NCBI GenBank assembly: GCA_017522065.1
Contig: JAFXAD010000043.1
Location: forward strand, 1-64,000
Direction of reading: 5' to 3'
Source of the DNA: Bacteroidales bacterium
Lineage (GTDB): Bacteria > Bacteroidota > Bacteroidia > Bacteroidales > P3
DNA: 64,000 bases
Under the pieces are notes generated by a model. It did no database searches and was not told the origin of the DNA. It saw nothing but the letters and a program-made list of their open reading frames with translations. Shown here piece after piece: positions 1-8,754 of the stretch; positions within the stretch are counted from its first letter, which is position 1; every line of letters begins with the position of its first letter. A program made the position numbers and the translations under genes.

Positions 1-46
1 AAGGCAGCAATGCCAAAGCCGAGCGGTACTAATTACCCGAAGACTT
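1..46 (+). rRNA. 23S rRNA, 3' end (partial)
   Basis: The stretch GCCGAGCGGTACTAATTACC is the conserved terminal segment of bacterial 23S rRNA. The rest of the gene lies upstream of the window. The exact 3' end is estimated from the pairing region, give or take about 10 bases. Confidence 0.85.
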
Positions 47-126
47 TCCGTAGATGACTCTTATATGTCTTTTGCCAATGGTCAACTGTGGCAACAGGCA
101 ACAACCAAGGACCACAGAAACACATT

Positions 127-237
<111 letters not shown>

Positions 238-242
238 TTTTT

Positions 243-275
243 AAAGGGAATCACTAATGTGGTTCCCTTTTTTTG
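243..275 (+). terminator. rRNA operon terminator
   Basis: An 8-bp stem AAAGGGAA / TTCCCTTT with a 12-base loop is followed by a run of T. It ends the rRNA operon directly after the 5S gene. Confidence 0.85.
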
Positions 276-333
276 TTGTACTTCTGTACAATAATATTGA
301 GAATATCGCGTTACAATATAAAAGTTTTCAGAT

Positions 334-627
334 ATGCCGATAACGTATACTAATACAATACACGACTATTTCGCCACCTTGCCGATTGACAAGGCGTGGG
401 TGTATGGCTCGTTTTCGCGTGGCGAAGAACGTGAAGACAGTGATATTGATATAATGGTGCGCTATCTTCCAGAGGGAGTGTCGTTGCTTACGCACGCCCA
501 CATAATGAACACATTGTCGGATTTGTTGGGACGCCAGGTGGATCTTGTTGAGGAGGACTGCCTGTTGCCATTCGCTGTAGATTCGGCTATGAAAGACAGA
601 AAGCTTGTTTATGAGAGAACCGCTTAA
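334..627 (+). CDS. mntA: MntA-type minimal nucleotidyltransferase antitoxin
   Basis: This 97-residue protein of the minimal nucleotidyltransferase family carries the signature GSFSRG (residues 25-30) followed by DSDID (35-39), which supplies the metal-binding aspartates. In known MntA/HepT pairs the MntA protein adds AMP to the HEPN toxin and silences it. The downstream HEPN gene overlaps it by 17 bp, the usual arrangement for such a pair. It starts 58 bp after the rRNA terminator, so it needs its own promoter or read-through from the rRNA operon. Function is inferred from motif and pairing. Confidence 0.88.
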   Translation: MPITYTNTIHDYFATLPIDKAWVYGSFSRGEEREDSDIDIMVRYLPEGVSLLTHAHIMNTLSDLLGRQVDLVEEDCLLPFAVDSAMKDRKLVYERTA

Positions 628-964
628 AGACAAAGGCCGCTTGGAGCATATCCTTGCATCGATTGAACGTATCGAGCGATTTATGGCCGGAATGACATTT
701 GATGATCTGCGCAAGGATGAGGTGACTTATTATGCTGTTGTTAAATGTATTGAGATTATCGGCGAAGCATCCTATATGCTTACCAACGAATTTCGTGATG
801 CTCACCAGCAAACGGCTTGGCGTGACATAATAGCTATGCGTCACGTGTTGGTGCACGGCTACTATCAAGTCAGTACCAAGCAGATATGGAAAGTTATACA
901 AGAAGACCTACCGCCGCTGAAAGAACAGGTAGCAGTCTATTATGATGAGTTTGTGGAAAAGTAG
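611..964 (+). CDS. hepT: HepT-like HEPN ribonuclease toxin
   Basis: The gene encodes 117 residues of the HepT/DUF86 family. The HEPN catalytic motif R-x4-H-x-Y is intact (R77, H82, Y84 in MRHVLVHGYY), so RNase activity is plausible. I chose the ATG at 611; a TTG at 605 in the same frame is less likely. The final residues FVEK and the TAG stop lie in the second copy of the 5S 3' end, where the 5S segment GGAAAAGTAGG is read as protein. The reading frame is therefore closed by rRNA-derived sequence. The partner is the overlapping mntA. Confidence 0.88.
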   Translation: MREPLKDKGRLEHILASIERIERFMAGMTFDDLRKDEVTYYAVVKCIEIIGEASYMLTNEFRDAHQQTAWRDIIAMRHVLVHGYYQVSTKQIWKVIQEDLPPLKEQVAVYYDEFVEK

Positions 965-994
965 GTCGCCGCCAATCTTTTTAAAGGGAATCAC
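949..994 (+). repeat. Direct repeat, copy 2: 5S 3' end plus terminator start
   Basis: Exact 46-bp copy of 209-254, offset by 740 bp. It provides the last codons and stop of the HepT-like gene, and the next terminator. It is not a functional 5S gene because the first three quarters are absent. Confidence 0.95.
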
Positions 995-1018
995 ATCAGT
1001 GGTTCCCTTTTTTGTTTT
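983..1018 (+). terminator. Second copy of the rRNA-type terminator
   Basis: The same AAAGGGAA / TTCCCTTT stem as at 243-275, with a changed loop and a T-rich tail. It now terminates mntA-hepT. Confidence 0.8.
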
Positions 1019-1205
1019 GTACTCTTCCCCAATTGGGATTGCAATATTTAGGCGTTTTTTTCGTTCTTCTTGCAATGAAGGGATGGTATTTTGTACGAAA
1101 ACGAAGACGAAAAAAAAACTTTAACTTTGAATTTCCGTACATGTCCGTGAGTTACCATAAAGGTCAAATAGATTTGACTAATTATTTAACATGTAGAAAT
1201 ACAAT

Positions 1206-2024
1206 ATGAAACAAACTTTTTCTCAGCTATTGATTGCAGTAATCGTTATGTCCACCATGGTTGCATGCGGAAACAAGGGGAACAATGATGCAGATATAGT
1301 CGATGAGTGCTATGTCGACAATCCCATCGACAGCATTCTCCATAATACTGATGTCTTCAATCGTTTCGACGCGGTATATAATTACTTGAGTTCTCACCCT
1401 GAGTTCCTCTCCAAGAGCGATAGTATCGTGTACCATTATTATGCTTGCGATGATAATGATAGGGCTTTACTGTGGAAAGAATGTGGGGATATCAGGGTGT
1501 ATTCAATCCCTTGGGAGTCAATCCATTCAGCTTTGGGCTATAATATTGTCCAAATAAAGGGGACTGACGGGAAATATAGACTTGATACAACGTTTTTGAA
1601 CGAGTGTATGGGCAGAATGGATAATCTGTTCAAAATCACAAGCCGGACAGGGAAGACGTACTATCTTCTGAAGACAAACATCATGTCTATGCATCAGGGA
1701 ACTACCAAATTGGAATATGTCAATGTTTTTTCAATCGAAAACGGCAGATTGGTTAAGGAGAGTCTGTTCCATACAAAAACCAAGCAGTATGATGTGATCG
1801 AGGTGGAATGTGGAGGACAACGTTACCTGCCGCTCGATTACAGCTACGTAAGTCTGATTTGCATGGAGAACTTTGAAGAGGACGAAGACTATGCACCTGT
1901 GGTCGTGATAGCCGAGATCAACGAGAACGACTGGCCCACAGGCTACGGCCTTAAATACCAGTGGAACGGCGATTGGTTTGAGTACGTCGGCAAATGCCAT
2001 TACGATTCAGATGACATGATATGA
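1206..2024 (+). CDS. Predicted lipoprotein of unknown function
   Basis: A 272-residue protein with a lipoprotein signal peptide: hydrophobic residues 7-18 and a lipobox ending MVAC, with Cys21 as the likely lipidated residue. The mature part is acidic and rich in aromatic residues, with no domain I recognise. The ATG at 1206 fits the signal peptide. The gene stands alone between the terminator at 983-1018 and the convergent AraC-type gene. It probably faces the periplasm or the cell surface. Confidence 0.75.
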   Translation: MKQTFSQLLIAVIVMSTMVACGNKGNNDADIVDECYVDNPIDSILHNTDVFNRFDAVYNYLSSHPEFLSKSDSIVYHYYACDDNDRALLWKECGDIRVYSIPWESIHSALGYNIVQIKGTDGKYRLDTTFLNECMGRMDNLFKITSRTGKTYYLLKTNIMSMHQGTTKLEYVNVFSIENGRLVKESLFHTKTKQYDVIEVECGGQRYLPLDYSYVSLICMENFEEDEDYAPVVVIAEINENDWPTGYGLKYQWNGDWFEYVGKCHYDSDDMI

Positions 2025-2088
2025 ATATCTGCAAAGCTATTACATTGAATTTCGTCCTATTGCACAATGCTGATGCTGAGTTGGTAAC

Positions 2089-3216
2089 TTAGGCTGAAGA
2101 GTTTTTGTTTTTCAAGTATTTAGATGGAGAAATGCCGTATTTTTTGACAAACGAACGTAGGAATGTTGAGTAGGAATTGAAGCCTGCGAGCGACGATATT
2201 TCTTCCATCGAATAAGGATGTTTAACATCGTAACCGTCGAGAAGACTTTTAGCCTCTTCGAGTCTGAATTCGTTTATGTACTCATAGAAGGTCTTCTGCT
2301 TCTCACGGTTAATGTAATTGCTAAGGTATTGTCGGTTGGTTCCCAAAAGTGTAGCCAACTTCTGCAAGGTTAGTATTTCGTCAAGGTAGTATTTATTCTC
2401 ACGAATATTTTTGTCGATATCTGTGTTTGTCAGTATTTTGTAATACAAGTCGGACGATTGCGATAATCGCTCCGTGTTTTCTTGCTCAGATTTTTCCTGT
2501 GTTTGAAAACTGGTGACTTGTTGCTGAATGATTCTCTTATATATAATGTATATATATATTATTGTTATTAGACACCATATCGTGTCGAAAACCAGGTTTC
2601 TTTCATAATTGCTACTTGTGAACCAATCTTTCTGCGATAGGCTTTCTATAGCCCAAATCAGCTGGACAGCATACATCAGAACTACGAGTGTGGCGCTCCA
2701 ACGCAAGTTTGGGTACTCAAAAGTACTCCCCCCCGTTGAGTTGCCGGTGAGCATCCTATTGTGTTTTTTTATCGAGAGCAATAGCCAAATGGCCAATATT
2801 GTGGATGTTGCTATTGTATAGATTTGGACTGCAGGGTAGATTGCAGGAATAGGTGTTGTGGCATATAGGATAAATGCCGTCAGATATGGAAGTTCTATCA
2901 GTAGCAACTGTTTTGTTTTGTACCGATTAGGGTGGACGAGTGTTATTGCAAAAATCATAAAGCAACCAATAACCAGATAGTCGTACAGCAAAAGTAATGT
3001 GTTGATATATTCGGCATTAGAGATATTACGGCACGCCAACATAATGAAGTTGTCGAGAAATCCTACCGCCAACATCAGGAGTGTCGCGGCAAAGACCCTC
3101 TGAAACTGGTACTTGTTGTACTTCAAAACTATCACAATGAAGTATACGATAAGTTGGCATAAAGTTATGCCAGAAAAGAAGCACAGAAGTAGAGCGTAAA
3201 AATAGTGTTTTTCCAT
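2089..3216 (-). CDS. Membrane-bound AraC-family regulator
   Basis: 375 residues. The N-terminal ~230 residues contain about six or seven hydrophobic segments. The C-terminal ~100 residues form an AraC-type double helix-turn-helix: first helices around LQKLATLLGTNRQYLSNYIN, second around MEEISSLAGFNSYSTFLRSF, ending KKYGISPSKYL. Membrane sensor plus AraC output is a known Bacteroidota layout. The start at 3216 (MEKHYF) is preferred over an upstream ATG at 3237, which would add only 7 residues. It diverges from the exported-protein cluster at 3478, and an 11-bp direct repeat between them may be its binding site. Confidence 0.85.
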   Translation of the reverse strand: MEKHYFYALLLCFFSGITLCQLIVYFIVIVLKYNKYQFQRVFAATLLMLAVGFLDNFIMLACRNISNAEYINTLLLLYDYLVIGCFMIFAITLVHPNRYKTKQLLLIELPYLTAFILYATTPIPAIYPAVQIYTIATSTILAIWLLLSIKKHNRMLTGNSTGGSTFEYPNLRWSATLVVLMYAVQLIWAIESLSQKDWFTSSNYERNLVFDTIWCLITIIYIYIIYKRIIQQQVTSFQTQEKSEQENTERLSQSSDLYYKILTNTDIDKNIRENKYYLDEILTLQKLATLLGTNRQYLSNYINREKQKTFYEYINEFRLEEAKSLLDGYDVKHPYSMEEISSLAGFNSYSTFLRSFVKKYGISPSKYLKNKNSSA

Positions 3217-3278
3217 AATTTGCAAAATTACTAACAAAACTTGATATACATGTTTTTACAACATTTTGGCGGTGTTTT

Positions 3279-3310
3279 TTTACGTATTGGAAAAATGTAT
3301 TTACGCATTG
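3279..3310. promoter_or_regulatory. Candidate AraC-type operator (11-bp direct repeat)
   Basis: TTTACGTATTG at 3279-3289 and TTTACGCATTG at 3300-3310 are direct repeats 21 bp apart, two helical turns, as typical for AraC-family sites. They lie between the divergent regulator gene and the exported-protein cluster. A -7-like box (TATTTTTG, 3336-3343) follows on the plus strand. Binding is inferred. Confidence 0.5.
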
Positions 3311-3477
3311 AAAGATTGTCGTGAGCGATTGTATGTATTTTTGCAAATATTATAGAATTACATTTTTTGTTGAGAGTGAATGAATGGAAAAAGGAGCATA
3401 CGACAACGTCGCAGGAGGTGAATTTGACAGCGTCGAAAAGGTTACGTGGAAATAGACAAGGAATAAGCCAAATACTT

Positions 3478-4470
3478 ATGAAACAATCTTTAATTTTTTT
3501 CATCTTCGCTTTTGCTGCTCTGATTTCTGCTGCACAAAACCATCCGGTGGAGTGGAAGAAATACATCAACGACAATTATTATTATGACATTGAGAGTGCA
3601 AGCGACAGGCAAACAGCACTCGATCTTGCCCGTTCCAATCTGGCCAGGCAGATTCAAGTAAAAGTCAACGAAGTCAGTGAGATGGAAAAGTACGCCGTCA
3701 ATGGCAAATCGAGTGTGCTTTACTCATCGACCAAAAGTTTTTCAACCAGTGTTGATATGAGTCTCGCCGAGACTAAGAGCCATTATAGTGACGAGAACGG
3801 CAAATATTATGTCATAGTGTTCATAAACAAAGAGGATGCAAGTGCATTCTATGAAAACGAAGTGAAAATGCTTGTCAGCAATACCGACAAAGTTATCGGT
3901 ATAGCTGAAAACTACATCAGCGGCGGTTTCAAGTCGAAAGCCAAGAAAGAATTAGAGGACGCGGTGTTGCTGTTCGACGATGCTGGCAAATCATTCTTCT
4001 GGCTCAATGTGTTTGGTCTCGACAAGTCACGTATTGAGTATTACCTGCGGCAGGTTAATACCAACGAGCAAAAAATAAAGCAGAAACTTTCAGAACTGGA
4101 ATACGGCACTACGTATTGTGTAGTTTGCGATGCCGACCTGTTCGGCAGCCGTTTTGTAAAGCTCGGCAATGAAGTGAAGGGCGCGTTGTCGGCCTCAGGT
4201 TGTAATTTTGTGGACGATGCGGTCAAAGCGGACTACGTGATCCGCATCAAAGCATCGGCCAGAAAATACAATGAGTTCCAAGGTGCTTATTTCTCATATA
4301 TCGATGCCATGGTCAGCATCGAGAAGAACGCAACAAGCCAACGTATCTTTGAGGACGAGATATCAATCAAAGGTTCCCATACCCTAAGCTACAATGAAGC
4401 TGCCCGTGACGGCTACAAGCGCATCGCAAAAGAGGTTGCCAAGATGCTGAAGGAGAACATCGAGAATTGA
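3478..4470 (+). CDS. Exported LPP20-like protein
   Basis: 330 residues with a signal peptide (MKQSLIFFIFAFAALISAAQ). Residues ~20-150 resemble the LPP20/FlgT-N type domain: many alternating residues around a helix of the form TALDLARSNLARQIQVKV, with later strands carrying YYVIVFINK. The C-terminal part looks like a second small alpha/beta domain of unknown type. The reading frame is open further upstream, but the ATG at 3478 gives a perfect signal peptide. It is first in a run of co-oriented exported proteins. A role in an envelope assembly is inferred from context only. Confidence 0.72.
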   Translation: MKQSLIFFIFAFAALISAAQNHPVEWKKYINDNYYYDIESASDRQTALDLARSNLARQIQVKVNEVSEMEKYAVNGKSSVLYSSTKSFSTSVDMSLAETKSHYSDENGKYYVIVFINKEDASAFYENEVKMLVSNTDKVIGIAENYISGGFKSKAKKELEDAVLLFDDAGKSFFWLNVFGLDKSRIEYYLRQVNTNEQKIKQKLSELEYGTTYCVVCDADLFGSRFVKLGNEVKGALSASGCNFVDDAVKADYVIRIKASARKYNEFQGAYFSYIDAMVSIEKNATSQRIFEDEISIKGSHTLSYNEAARDGYKRIAKEVAKMLKENIEN

Positions 4471-4551
4471 CCGAAATGAGAGAGAGGAAAAAATAGAAGC
4501 CAAAAAATCATTCAGAATTATAACATAAATAAAATTAACAATTTACAATCT

Positions 4552-5124
4552 ATGAAGACAAGAGTAATAGTATTGGCAGCAGTGCTTATGGTCTCCTATA
4601 TGACTGCCGAGGCTCAAAAGACAACAACAGCCAAGAAAGTCAAGATGCAAGGTGTAGAGATGGTAGAGACACTAAGCGACGACGGTATGTCAATGAAGAA
4701 GCGTCCATTCCGTTGGTTTGCCGGATTGGCAGAAGCCGACAATGAAGCTACAGCTATCGAAATGGCTCAGATGGAAGCCTATGCAACCATATCGCGTGCA
4801 ATCGAAAATATCGTCACTTCGCAGGCTGAACGAGGTTCGATTGTCGTCAACGGCAAAGTGGAGCAAGCGCTCAAGTCCCATTGGGAACAAATGAGTATGA
4901 GCATCCAGAATGCCTGCGAGCCAATGGGAGATACCGAAATCACGTACGACAATGAGAAGGGGATGTATAGAGTCATTTCCAAAGTAGGCATTCGCGGCGA
5001 CCGCTACGTGAAGATTCTCGATGGTGCCGCCAATGCGAAGCCCGAAGGACTCAGCGGAAGCGACCTCAAAGATTTCAACGAGGCCAACAAGACCATCATA
5101 GACGCTGCAAAAGAGGTCAACTGA
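4552..5124 (+). CDS. Exported LPP20-like protein, short
   Basis: 190 residues with signal peptide (cleavage likely after AEAQ). The mature part has the LPP20-like pattern: an RWFAGLAEADNEATAIEMAQMEAYATISRAI helix region (residues ~55-85) followed by strands. It resembles the preceding gene in fold pattern. It lies 81 bp after that gene and 24 bp before the CsgG-like/MORN gene, so all are probably one transcript. Confidence 0.7.
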   Translation: MKTRVIVLAAVLMVSYMTAEAQKTTTAKKVKMQGVEMVETLSDDGMSMKKRPFRWFAGLAEADNEATAIEMAQMEAYATISRAIENIVTSQAERGSIVVNGKVEQALKSHWEQMSMSIQNACEPMGDTEITYDNEKGMYRVISKVGIRGDRYVKILDGAANAKPEGLSGSDLKDFNEANKTIIDAAKEVN

Positions 5125-5148
5125 ATGGCCTAACATATCTCTTTGTCT

Positions 5149-6888
5149 ATGAAGCAGTTCTTATCTTTTCTTCTGTTTCTGTCAGCCATATATTCGCTGA
5201 ATGCTCAGACGCTGAAAGTCGCAATATGGGAAACCAAATGTAGCGATGGCAGCATTACAAAGTTTCAGAGCGTAATGGTCCGCGGTGGTATGGAAACTGC
5301 TGTTGCCAATGCGCCAGGCTTTACGGGATACGACCGTGCAGCTTTCGACGAGATTGTAAAGGAACATAACTTCCAGCGCTCCGGTGCGGTCAGCGAGAGC
5401 GAAATCAAGCGATTGGGCGAAATGGCCGGAGTGCAGTATGTCATTGTGCCAGAAGCTATGGCTGACGGCAATGACTTCTATATAATCGTCAAGATGCTCG
5501 ATGTCGAAAGCGGTGAATTCGGTGCCGCCTATGAAGAACTTTGCACCTCCTCGGCATCGGATATCAAGAAAGCCTGTGCAAAGTTGGGCGAAAAGCTTTT
5601 TGGAGCTTCCAGTGTCACCAGCGATATCATTTGGTCGTGGAGGAACGCCCTTGCCAAAGCGACTGAGAACGTGACAGCGACTACCGACGGAGGCGGCAAA
5701 CACATCGGCAACACCGACGAGCCCGGCCTTGTTCTCCAGTATATGGCCGACGGTAGCCTCTATTGCGGTGGCTACGGATATTCTGCCAATGACGCGACGG
5801 TAGGAATGTTCTTCGCTGCCGACGGCTATGAAATCTCCAACTGTCCAGGCGGATGGGTCTATGCCGGAAAATACAGGAATGGCTTAAAGGATGGAGAAGG
5901 TTTCGTATACAACCGAAACGGTCAGCTCGTATATTTCGGCAATTTCGAGAACGATGCACCTACCGGCACCTATCCGGGCAGCTATCCCGACCTGTCTGCA
6001 TTGTCGTTCAAGATACTGATGATGCCTGACGGGAGTATATACTCGGGCGAGATGATAAACGGCAACAGCGAAGGAATGGGTCTCTATCTGTGGCCTGACG
6101 GCAACGCCTGGTTCGGCTTCTGGGAGGGTGGCAAGCAGAACGGTATGGGTATACAGATGGACTACCTCGGCAGCTACACCTATGGCATATGGAAAGACGG
6201 GCAGTATGAAATGACACTCGAAGAGGCTGAAAAGAAGCGTCAGGAAGAGGAAAAAGAACGTATAAGAAAAGAAAAAGAGAGCATACACTGGTCGCAACGA
6301 GTATGCGACCTTGTTGCCAACGCCAAGTCTAAACAGATATTGCCTGACGGAAGCATACGTATTGGCGACACCATCAATGGACTTTGTCTGCAGATTTCAA
6401 GCAACAGTATATTTTTTGATTGGATGTATGTCGGACATATCAAAAAAGGCCAATGGACCGATGGGATGCTCGTGATGAGTGATTATGCCGACATAACCAA
6501 TTGCGACAACGGGTGGGTCTATGTCGGCCAATTTAAGAACGGCATCAAACACGATAAGCACGCAAAAGTCTATGACCATTCCGGCAAAATGGTTTATAGC
6601 GGAGCATTCCAGGGCAGCTACGACGCGCCAGCATACCCCTATCCCTCACCACATTTAGTCAAATCAGGTTCATCATACACCTTCGCAGTCACAAGTACAG
6701 GTGGTGATAAATATATAGGAGTATACAATAGTTATCAAAACAAATTATACAAATCCGAAGGCATAGTCATATATGACGACAACAGTGCATTGTTCGCGAT
6801 GTGGTATTATGACAGCCTCAACGGGATGGCGGATGCTATCAGATTCAAATCCAATGGCGAATACGAAATAATACCAAAAGAAAAATAA
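5149..6888 (+). CDS. Exported CsgG-like domain plus MORN repeats
   Basis: 579 residues from the ATG at 5149, which gives a clean signal peptide (MKQFLSFLLFLSAIYSLNAQ). Residues ~22-155 resemble the CsgG/LpoB/FlgO-like fold: AIWETKC, then a DEIVKEHNFQRSG helix, LGEMAGVQYVIVPEAM and VKMLDVESGEFG. Residues ~190-360 and ~390-575 hold degenerate MORN-type repeats (G-x-G-x-Y/W-x-G patterns), split by a charged coiled-coil stretch around EEAEKKRQEEEKERIRKEKE. The next gene is a paralogue with the same N-terminal domain. MORN repeats outside the cytoplasm are unusual, and the function is unknown. Confidence 0.75.
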   Translation: MKQFLSFLLFLSAIYSLNAQTLKVAIWETKCSDGSITKFQSVMVRGGMETAVANAPGFTGYDRAAFDEIVKEHNFQRSGAVSESEIKRLGEMAGVQYVIVPEAMADGNDFYIIVKMLDVESGEFGAAYEELCTSSASDIKKACAKLGEKLFGASSVTSDIIWSWRNALAKATENVTATTDGGGKHIGNTDEPGLVLQYMADGSLYCGGYGYSANDATVGMFFAADGYEISNCPGGWVYAGKYRNGLKDGEGFVYNRNGQLVYFGNFENDAPTGTYPGSYPDLSALSFKILMMPDGSIYSGEMINGNSEGMGLYLWPDGNAWFGFWEGGKQNGMGIQMDYLGSYTYGIWKDGQYEMTLEEAEKKRQEEEKERIRKEKESIHWSQRVCDLVANAKSKQILPDGSIRIGDTINGLCLQISSNSIFFDWMYVGHIKKGQWTDGMLVMSDYADITNCDNGWVYVGQFKNGIKHDKHAKVYDHSGKMVYSGAFQGSYDAPAYPYPSPHLVKSGSSYTFAVTSTGGDKYIGVYNSYQNKLYKSEGIVIYDDNSALFAMWYYDSLNGMADAIRFKSNGEYEIIPKEK

Positions 6889-6924
6889 TTAACAATACAT
6901 AATCAACAACTTCATAACCTTCCA

Positions 6925-8679
6925 ATGAAACAAAGACTCACATTTCTCTTTTTGCTGATGCTGACAGTCACTGCTATGGCACAAAACAAAAAGGTCGCTG
7001 TATGGGATACCAAATGCAGCGACAACAGCATTTCGGCGATGCAGCGAGTGATGGTGCGTGGCGGTATGGAAGCCGCCGTCGCCAACGCGCCAGGCTATAC
7101 AGGTTTCGACCGCGCCTCGTTCGATGCTATCATCAGGGAACACAATTTCCAGCGTTCGGGTGCTGTCAGCGACAATGACATCAAACGCTTGGGCGAAATG
7201 GCTGGGGTGCAATATATTATTGTGCCTGAAGCTATGGCCGACGGAAAAGATTTCTATATCATCGTCAAGATGCTTGATGTTGAAAGTGGAGAGTTTGGCG
7301 CCGCATACGAGGAACTGTGCACCACATCGGCCACCGACATCAAGAATGCCTGCGCCAAACTGGGCTCGCAACTGTTCGGCACTTCCTATTCTGGCGGTGG
7401 AAACTATGGTGGCAGTAGTGGCGGCACCAGCAGCAACGGCGGCATCATTGGGCAGTTGCTGAGCAAGGTGCTCGTAAACGTCACTGCGTTGTTGGGCGAT
7501 GGCGGACGGCATATAGGCGATACCGACAAACCGGGCTTCGTGCTACAGTACGACCCTGCAGGCAACCTCTATTGTGGCGGATATGGATACAGTTCTCAAA
7601 CCACAACCATCGGAATGTACGTCGCCGCCGAAGGTTATGAACTGGCAAACTGCCCCGACAGTTGGATCTATGTGGGCAAATACAAAAACGGCATCAAGGA
7701 GGGCGAGGGGCTGGTCTATGACCGCGATGGCAACCTGATTTATAGCGGCAAGTTCAGCAACGACAAGCCTACAGGAAAATATCCCGACAGCTATGCAAGG
7801 ACTGTGATATCCTGCAGCGCTTTCGATATGGGCAACGGCGACTATTATATTGGCGAAACGATTGAAGGCGTCCTCGATGGATGTGGACTTTATATATGGA
7901 GCGACGGCGATGCCTGGTGGGGATTTTGGAAAGATGGCGAGCAGAACGGTCCCGGCATTATGATGAACTACAACGGAAGTTATTTCACAGGCACGTGGAA
8001 GAATGGCAAAAAGGTCTCTAACGACATCGAATTCTCAACTGCCGCCAACAAATCGCAGTCTCAGCCAGACTTGGCCGACTTTCCTTGGATTCAGCTGCTC
8101 CGCAAAGCGACCACCAATGCTCCCAAAAAATGGAACGATGGCGACCGTGCAATGGGATACCGCGACGCCGATGGAGGTATCGGACTCTACCTGTTCGGCG
8201 ATGGAAGCTTCTATGCAGGACAGTTCACAGACTATGAATTCACGGGCCTCGGTATGTTCGTCGTACAGTCTGACGAAAATATCATCTCCAACTGTCCTGA
8301 CGGTTTCGCCTACGTAGGCAATTTCAAAAAAGGCGTCAAACACGGCAAATACGGTGTCGTCTACAACAAATACGGTAAAATCATTTATAAAGGCGAATTC
8401 CGAGACGGCAAACCCGTCGACCTTTATCCTTCTTCCGAATACACACTTAGTACCTATAGCAACAAATCCTTCGGTGTCTATGTACACGACAACGGCGACA
8501 TCTACCTTGGCGAATACAAGGATGGCGTCCGCTCTGGTGTCGGGCTCTACCTCTGGGCTAATGGCAGCAGCTGGGTGGGCAACTTCAACAACGGTTCACG
8601 CAATGGTTTCGGATGCCAGATGTTCTACGACGGCACATACCATTACGGCAAATGGGAAAACGACGCTCAAGTCAAATAA
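6925..8679 (+). CDS. Exported CsgG-like domain plus MORN repeats, paralogue
   Basis: 584 residues with signal peptide (ends AMAQ). The N-terminal ~150 residues are very close to the preceding gene (shared blocks such as REHNFQRSGAVS, KRLGEMAGVQY, VKMLDVESGEFGAAYEELC). A Gly/Ser-rich linker follows at ~153-175 (GGGNYGGSSGGTSSNGG). The rest is MORN-like repeats (YAGQF, YVGNFKKG, YLGEYKDG, WVGNFNNG) that keep the motif better than the paralogue. The two genes are a tandem duplication 36 bp apart. Confidence 0.75.
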   Translation: MKQRLTFLFLLMLTVTAMAQNKKVAVWDTKCSDNSISAMQRVMVRGGMEAAVANAPGYTGFDRASFDAIIREHNFQRSGAVSDNDIKRLGEMAGVQYIIVPEAMADGKDFYIIVKMLDVESGEFGAAYEELCTTSATDIKNACAKLGSQLFGTSYSGGGNYGGSSGGTSSNGGIIGQLLSKVLVNVTALLGDGGRHIGDTDKPGFVLQYDPAGNLYCGGYGYSSQTTTIGMYVAAEGYELANCPDSWIYVGKYKNGIKEGEGLVYDRDGNLIYSGKFSNDKPTGKYPDSYARTVISCSAFDMGNGDYYIGETIEGVLDGCGLYIWSDGDAWWGFWKDGEQNGPGIMMNYNGSYFTGTWKNGKKVSNDIEFSTAANKSQSQPDLADFPWIQLLRKATTNAPKKWNDGDRAMGYRDADGGIGLYLFGDGSFYAGQFTDYEFTGLGMFVVQSDENIISNCPDGFAYVGNFKKGVKHGKYGVVYNKYGKIIYKGEFRDGKPVDLYPSSEYTLSTYSNKSFGVYVHDNGDIYLGEYKDGVRSGVGLYLWANGSSWVGNFNNGSRNGFGCQMFYDGTYHYGKWENDAQVK

Positions 8680-8754
8680 GTAAATTCTGAACAGTAACCA
8701 ATGACACGTACGCACTCGTATCACAGGTCACTTATCACACATTCACAATACACC

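Noticed and set aside
949-1018. Second 5S rRNA gene
   Set aside because: Only the last quarter of the 5S sequence is present.
942-1209. Short plus-strand frames after hepT
   Set aside because: They run across the duplicated terminator and a low-complexity stretch, with no protein features.
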